10,380 bases of DNA, from contig PLEA01000425.1 in assembly GCA_003136335.1 (NCBI GenBank), positions 1-10,380 on the forward strand, in the 5' to 3' direction. The notes beneath the pieces were generated by a model that was not told the origin of the DNA, made no database searches, and saw only the letters and a list, made by a program, of their open reading frames with translations. Position numbers and translations under genes: made by a program. Shown in pieces: positions 6,498-10,380 of the stretch (the first letter of the stretch is position 1; each line of letters starts with the position of its first letter). Source of the stretch: Acidobacteriaceae bacterium. GTDB lineage: Bacteria > Acidobacteriota > Terriglobia > Terriglobales > SbA1.

Positions 6498-7262
6498 TTA
6501 GGCGGTCCGCACTAAGGCGAGGGCGGTCCGGTCATTGCAGCGAGGGGATTCGCCACCGAAGTCACCGACGGAACTTAGGATGAAGGCGCAGAGCGCCTCA
6601 GCGCCACTCGCGGGGGCAGCTTGGAAAAGCTGTTTGACGCGTTCCGGGCCGAACTCCTCCGTGGAGTGCACGGCGTGGCCCTCGCACTCGATCACTCCGC
6701 GAGAAACCAGCAGCAGAGCAGCATCCTTCTCCAGGCCGATGGTAGGAGCAACGGTGGTGACGTGAGAAAAAAGTCCAAGAGGCAGGCCGGTCGAACCGAG
6801 CTCGGCGATCCCGCTGCTGTCGCGGAGAAGTGCCGGCGTGTGGCCGGCATTGGTATAGCAGAGCGTGCCGAACTTCTCGTGATAGCAGGCGATGAACGCC
6901 GGGCAGGGGTGAACGCTATGGGAGGTTTCGATAAGGCCGCGATTGATGCGAAGGCTAAGTTCCGTCATAGCCTCGGATTCGTTCATGTCGGGGTGCGAGA
7001 AGAGCTCAGTTCCAGAGTTGCGAAAGATTTCTTGCGCGGCAGCGAGAATGCCGCGGTTATCCTCGCGGCGTCCGGCGACGTCGAGTAGACCAAATAGAAC
7101 GCGCTCGGGGCCGACGCGGAAGGAGTCATAGAAATCTCCCGCGACGCGATTGCCCAGGAAGTCGGCCGCGAGGTCTGCTCCCTCGAGCTTGGGAAATGCG
7201 GCCGAGACGGGCTCGACCGTCAGTGCATGGTCGGGGACGCGGGAGTGAAAAAGCGAGTGCAT
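6498..7262 (-). CDS. SpoIIE-type PP2C domain protein, probably degenerate
   Basis: The 254-residue product is almost entirely one SpoIIE/RsbU-type PP2C domain, a fold that normally dephosphorylates phosphoserine or phosphothreonine on anti-sigma-factor antagonists. Family landmarks are VAGDFYDSF (40-48), LFGLLDVAGR (56-65), CYTNAGHTPALL (135-146), GLPLGLF (159-165) and NDRTALALV (243-251). Asp43 and Asp61 fit the first two metal positions. The usual (T/S)DG motif near the C-terminal third reads SRG (187-189), so an Asp metal ligand appears replaced by Arg188. The final DD-x-T motif reads ND-R-T (243-246). Activity is thus doubtful and a pseudophosphatase or binding role is possible. There is no sensor domain and no antagonist or kinase gene nearby. 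The ATG has GGAG 8 bases upstream. It lies 70 bases after the MA peptidase gene on the same strand. Confidence 0.8.
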   Translation of the reverse strand: MHSLFHSRVPDHALTVEPVSAAFPKLEGADLAADFLGNRVAGDFYDSFRVGPERVLFGLLDVAGRREDNRGILAAAQEIFRNSGTELFSHPDMNESEAMTELSLRINRGLIETSHSVHPCPAFIACYHEKFGTLCYTNAGHTPALLRDSSGIAELGSTGLPLGLFSHVTTVAPTIGLEKDAALLLVSRGVIECEGHAVHSTEEFGPERVKQLFQAAPASGAEALCAFILSSVGDFGGESPRCNDRTALALVRTA

Positions 7263-7319
7263 GAAAAGTGCTCCAAAGCGAAGCTAGCACAGGAATGAGT
7301 ACTGGGCAAACTAGGCCGG

Positions 7320-7333
7320 AGCACCTAGGTGCT
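7320..7333. repeat. 14-base perfect palindrome after the MA peptidase gene
   Basis: AGCACCTAGGTGCT is a perfect palindrome ending on the first base of the minus-strand stop codon complement (7333-7335). It can form a 5-bp stem with a CTAG loop, but no U-run follows on either strand. It may be a weak transcript-end hairpin or a protein-binding site in the 70-base gap before the SpoIIE-like gene. Confidence 0.4.
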
Positions 7334-8766
7334 TACTCGCCATACTTGTCGGCGAGATATTTGGCTAAGTCTGTCTCGAACTGACCGTAGTCGGAGTGAA
7401 TGGTAGCTCGCAAAGCGGCTTCGGTAGAGCTGCCTTGGCTGATGCGCTGGAGGATGCCTTGGATATCGCTCAGGCCGTAGGAGTCGCTGATGTACGACAC
7501 GGCCGCCAGGGATTCAGCGTAGGCCACATAAGCTTCACCGCCGGAGAAACGCAGGAAGGTTCCTTCCAAGGCATTCATGGGGATATTGCGTTGTGCCTTG
7601 TAGAGCAGAGAAAGTTGGTGCCCATCGCCGCCAAGACTTTTGGGCTCAAGGAACTGGGCGATGCCTTCTTGCAGCCAGACTGTGCAGCGGCCTCCGGAAA
7701 GCTGCGTAATAAACGAGTGAGCCAGTTCATGCTTCAGAACGTGCGCCAACTCCGACGTCATGGAACTCAGGCCGCTGATCGGAATCCGCAGCTTGCCGTC
7801 ATTGAGGGCTCCGGTCCAGCCCGGGGCATGGGTGACGTCGAAGAAGGCCTGTTCGGTGTAGAGGGTTACAAGAATATTGTCCCGGGGCGGATTGCCGAGA
7901 TCGCGAACCAGGTCGTCGTAGTCGGACTCGAGTGCGGCCAGAATTTGTGCACGTAAGGTTTCGGACGTTTGCTTGCCTTCATAGTGCAAAGTGAAGTGAC
8001 TGCTTTCGCCCTGGGCGAAATCGGACTCCACACTCTGCTCGCGCTGCGCTTTGGCCAGCAACTGCTCCACCTTGGAATCGGGCCGTAACTCGAGAGAGCG
8101 CTTCAAGGAGGTGACGGCGTCCTTAGTGCGATCGGAGGCGAACTGAGAGTAGCCGAGCATGGTATAGGCGTCGGCCGAATTGGGCGCAGCCCGTACAGCA
8201 CGCTGGGCGTAGAACAGAGCTTGGGATGCGTTGCCCGTGCGGACCAGCAATGCGGCATAGTAAACCAGGATAGTTGAGTTGTCGGGCTGGAAGCGGAGAG
8301 CGTTTTCGAAATACTGCCGGGACTGAGCGATGTTGCCGTGCTCGAATTCAAATTTTCCAGCAATGAAATCGATGGTTGCGCTTAACTCGGCATTGCCTTT
8401 GCCCTCCAGGCTGGCGAGAGCTTCGGGATTAACCTTGCCTTCCTTGATGAGCTTGGCAACGAGATCACCCTCAGTTGCCAGGCTGTCCATGGGAGTGAAG
8501 ACAGGAAGGTCGCCGATCTTCGCAGCTCCCGGTGCGGCGTGAGTCGGCATGCCTCCGACTTCCACATGGTCTACGACCGATTTAGGGATAGCGTAGGAGT
8601 CCTCGCCGACGTCGTATTCGTAGTGATTGCCATTTTCGCGAACGTGATCGGCGAGGATGGTGCGGCCATTCTTCAGGTGGATGGTGTCAGCCCATGCGCC
8701 GCCGAGGGCGAGCAACCATACGAAGGCGAGCTGCCCTATAAAGAGGATGGTGACACGTAGGCGCAT
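7333..8766 (-). CDS. Exported TPR protein with peptidase-MA-like metalloprotease domain
   Basis: The 477-residue product has a signal peptide at about 1-26 (cleavage near AWA-D). An N-terminal module (about 27-72) opens DTIHLKNGRTILADHV and ends IPKSVVDHVEVGG. TPR-like helices follow at about 128-243 (IAQSRQYFENALRFQPDN; ASQALFYAQRAVRAAPNSAD; TKDAVTSLKRSLELRPDS). The C-terminal half (about 255-470) carries HELAH at 346-350 and WLQEGIAQF with Glu367, the HExxH plus downstream Glu arrangement of gluzincin-type zinc peptidases, as in the peptidase-MA family. All predicted zinc ligands (His346, His350, Glu367) and catalytic Glu347 are present. It probably acts in the periplasm or at the cell surface; the substrate is unknown. 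The ATG at 8764-8766 is fixed by the signal peptide and lies in a tandem duplication (see the repeat entry). It precedes the SpoIIE-like gene and is divergent from the M1-type peptidase gene. Confidence 0.88.
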   Translation of the reverse strand: MRLRVTILFIGQLAFVWLLALGGAWADTIHLKNGRTILADHVRENGNHYEYDVGEDSYAIPKSVVDHVEVGGMPTHAAPGAAKIGDLPVFTPMDSLATEGDLVAKLIKEGKVNPEALASLEGKGNAELSATIDFIAGKFEFEHGNIAQSRQYFENALRFQPDNSTILVYYAALLVRTGNASQALFYAQRAVRAAPNSADAYTMLGYSQFASDRTKDAVTSLKRSLELRPDSKVEQLLAKAQREQSVESDFAQGESSHFTLHYEGKQTSETLRAQILAALESDYDDLVRDLGNPPRDNILVTLYTEQAFFDVTHAPGWTGALNDGKLRIPISGLSSMTSELAHVLKHELAHSFITQLSGGRCTVWLQEGIAQFLEPKSLGGDGHQLSLLYKAQRNIPMNALEGTFLRFSGGEAYVAYAESLAAVSYISDSYGLSDIQGILQRISQGSSTEAALRATIHSDYGQFETDLAKYLADKYGE

Positions 8767-8778
8767 TCAGGCGCATTC
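8759..8778. repeat. Perfect 10-bp tandem duplication across the start codon
   Basis: AGGCGCATTC occurs at 8759-8768 and again at 8769-8778. On the minus strand each copy carries an ATG, so the MA peptidase gene has a second ATG 10 bases upstream, out of frame, which would read only 29 codons. The outer copy also forms part of the candidate -10 box. Confidence 0.9.
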
Positions 8779-8780
8779 TA
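8775..8780 (-). promoter_or_regulatory. Candidate extended -10 promoter for the MA peptidase gene
   Basis: On the minus strand this reads TGT-TAGAAT, a TGn extended -10 with a 5/6 hexamer, ending 8 bases before the ATG at 8766. Transcription would begin 0-2 bases before the ATG, and no Shine-Dalgarno is present. Just upstream, GGGG-AGA-CCCC (8786-8796) is a short inverted repeat in the 58-base divergent gap and could be an operator shared with the M1-type gene. Confidence 0.4.
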
Positions 8781-8824
8781 ACAACGGGGAGACCCCTGCT
8801 TACGTGACGAAGGTACTAATAGAG

Positions 8825-10380
8825 ATGCGAGTCTTGCGTGTTGCGGCGGCGATTTGGCTGGCGGTTTGCGTCTTACCGACCGCGACAGCCGAGAACCCTC
8901 CGGAAAAGCCGGCCGAGGCGCTCTATCTGCAACTCGGACAAGTGGGCCTCGATCCCGAGCGGGTGTACCAGGTGCGGGACGCGTCGCTGGATCGATCGGC
9001 GGTCCACATCACTTTGGAAGACGGCACCATTGCCTTCACTCAAGACGTGATGGGCCGGATCACGGGAGCATTTTTCGTGGGCTATGGCGAAGTGCTGCTC
9101 ACGCCTCCGAATGCAGTCGAACGGAGGTCGATGAGCCTGTTCACCGGAATGGCAATTCTGGAAGAACACTTTGCTACCGCTTACTTTCGCTTTAACGATG
9201 ATGCGGCGAGCGAGCTGCGTCCCGACTTGCGGGCAGCGGAAAACAAGCCGGAGTTCGTCGAACGCTGGGGAGCGACCGCGAAGAATCTGGCGAGCCCAGA
9301 TGCCACAAGGCTGCTGATGACCTTCAGCCGGATGCTTCCGGTGAAAGGCAACACAAGTCCTTCCGAGCGAGCAGACCTGGGATCGCCAGCAAACGCGGCA
9401 GATCGGTACCTACACGCTCGCTTGCAAGGAATCAAGCTCGGCGTTTTCGATGTTTACTATGATTCCGCTGCGGGGGAGCAAGTTCAGGCCGGACAGGCGA
9501 AGGCGGCCGAGAATGGCGATCTTTATTACGATGTGTGGACATCATTTTCCTCCAGCGATGCAGGAACTTCTAAGACGAGCGGCGACGGGACGCCGGCGCG
9601 TGTCAATGATCGGCCGCGCGAGGGCCGGGTCGAAGTTCGCCGCTATGCGATCACGACCGAGGTGCAGCCTCCCAAACGGATTCATGCGCGAGCCCGTGTG
9701 CAATTTGACGTAAGAGAAGGCGGGTCGCGCACGCTGGTGTTTGAGTTGTCGCGATTCCTGCGGGTTGAAAGCGTTAAGCTCGACGGCCAACCGGTGGAGT
9801 TCATTCACAATCCGGCGGTAGAAGGGACACAGCTTTCGCGGCGAGGGAATGACCTTTTGGCGGTGATACTCCCGGAGGCAGCGCGGTCCGGGCAAAGGAT
9901 CGATCTGGAATTTGTCTATGGGGGCGAGGTTTTGGCGGAGGCGGGCAGCGGATTGCTTTATGTGGGTGCGCGCGGTACCTGGTATCCGAATCGTGGAATG
10001 GCGATGGCAGATTTCGACCTCGAGTTCGATTACCCGCAGGGCTGGACGCTGGTGGCGACGGGAAAATCGACGCAAACAAAGCCCGGCGAGAGGGCTGCCA
10101 CGGCCGACGGTCTGCAGAAATCACGCTGGGTTTCGGACCGTCCGATTCCTTTGGCAGGATTCAACTTGGGTAAGTACAAAGTGGCTACGGTACAGGCGGG
10201 AGACGTCCCTGTGGAAACTTACGCTACGACAGGGGTGGAGCGAAACTTCCCGAGTCCCAAAATTCAAGTGATTGAGCCGAGTCCGACCGATCGAACTAAC
10301 CGAAGAGTGCAGCTGATTGTGCCGAGCCATCCGTCACCGGCGCAGACCGAAGTGACGGTCGGCGAGGCCGCGGCGCGCGC
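8825..10380 (+). CDS. Exported M1-type metallopeptidase, 3' truncated by the window edge
   Basis: An open frame of 518 codons runs off the right edge without a stop. Residues 1-22 form a signal peptide (hydrophobic AAAIWLAVCVLP, cleavage near ATA-EN). Residues 23-265 form an N-terminal region I do not recognise, including a Ser/Thr/Gly-rich linker (about 240-266). From about residue 273 the sequence resembles the beta-sandwich N-terminal domain of M1 aminopeptidases: YAITTEVQPPKRIHARARVQ, LSRFLRVESVKLDGQPVEF, then LLYVGARGTWYPNRG, FDLEFDYPQGWTLVATG and RPIPLAGFNLGKYKV. The catalytic HExxH would lie beyond the window, so activity cannot be judged. The ATG at 8825-8827 with AAGG 11 bases upstream is chosen; an in-frame GTG at 8804 would add seven residues before the signal peptide. 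It is divergent from the MA peptidase gene across 58 bases. Confidence 0.8.
   Translation, partial: MRVLRVAAAIWLAVCVLPTATAENPPEKPAEALYLQLGQVGLDPERVYQVRDASLDRSAVHITLEDGTIAFTQDVMGRITGAFFVGYGEVLLTPPNAVERRSMSLFTGMAILEEHFATAYFRFNDDAASELRPDLRAAENKPEFVERWGATAKNLASPDATRLLMTFSRMLPVKGNTSPSERADLGSPANAADRYLHARLQGIKLGVFDVYYDSAAGEQVQAGQAKAAENGDLYYDVWTSFSSSDAGTSKTSGDGTPARVNDRPREGRVEVRRYAITTEVQPPKRIHARARVQFDVREGGSRTLVFELSRFLRVESVKLDGQPVEFIHNPAVEGTQLSRRGNDLLAVILPEAARSGQRIDLEFVYGGEVLAEAGSGLLYVGARGTWYPNRGMAMADFDLEFDYPQGWTLVATGKSTQTKPGERAATADGLQKSRWVSDRPIPLAGFNLGKYKVATVQAGDVPVETYATTGVERNFPSPKIQVIEPSPTDRTNRRVQLIVPSHPSPAQTEVTVGEAAAR

Noticed and set aside
1..10380. Mobile element, CRISPR array, RNA gene or defence island
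   Set aside because: No transposase, integrase, terminal inverted repeats, regularly spaced repeats, tRNA-like cloverleaf or nuclease-defence gene pair was found; the YhaM-like HD protein fits RNA turnover.

Overview
The window looks like ordinary chromosome of a GC-rich, Gram-negative-type bacterium, most likely an Acidobacteriota member (Terriglobia-like). The basis is gene content: an exported SurA/PpiC isomerase, a YhaM-type OB-HD nuclease, an exported TPR plus peptidase-MA protein whose N-terminus begins with a DTIHLKNGRTI-like stretch, and a large exported M1-type peptidase. The phylum call is inference from protein style. No tRNA, rRNA, CRISPR array, insertion sequence, phage gene or integrase was seen.

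Layout. (1) Positions 1-1713, minus strand: aroC (chorismate synthase) and def (peptide deformylase) share a TGATG stop/start overlap, so they form a translationally coupled pair. An AT-rich octamer repeat lies beyond def at the window edge. (2) Positions 1714-2739: a divergent promoter region, then a plus-strand LuxR/NarL-type response regulator with a degenerate receiver domain, then a likely hairpin terminator. (3) Positions 2740-6320, minus strand, read in the order PpiC/SurA-like isomerase, YhaM-like exoribonuclease, pyridoxamine-phosphate-oxidase-like protein, HAD hydrolase. The gaps are 36 and 42 bases, then an overlap or near-overlap, so this looks like an operon, possibly with an internal promoter in front of the nuclease gene. 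(4) Positions 6498-8766, minus strand: an exported TPR/peptidase-MA metalloprotease gene, then a small SpoIIE-type PP2C domain protein that seems to lack key metal-binding acids. (5) From 8825 to the right edge, plus strand: a divergently transcribed M1-type metallopeptidase, cut off before its catalytic domain.

How the genes might work together. The def/aroC pair is housekeeping (N-terminal protein processing and aromatic amino-acid biosynthesis). The isomerase, the MA peptidase and the M1 protein carry signal peptides and would handle folding and turnover of extracytoplasmic proteins. The response regulator and the SpoIIE-like protein are both signalling proteins whose catalytic or acceptor sites look altered, and neither has an obvious partner here.

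There is no clear new multi-gene system in this window. The observations most worth checking are the two degenerate signalling proteins, a possible pattern of leaderless promoters (a -10-like box 8-10 bases before the ATG and no Shine-Dalgarno) at three genes, and a perfect 10-bp tandem duplication across the start codon of the MA peptidase gene.
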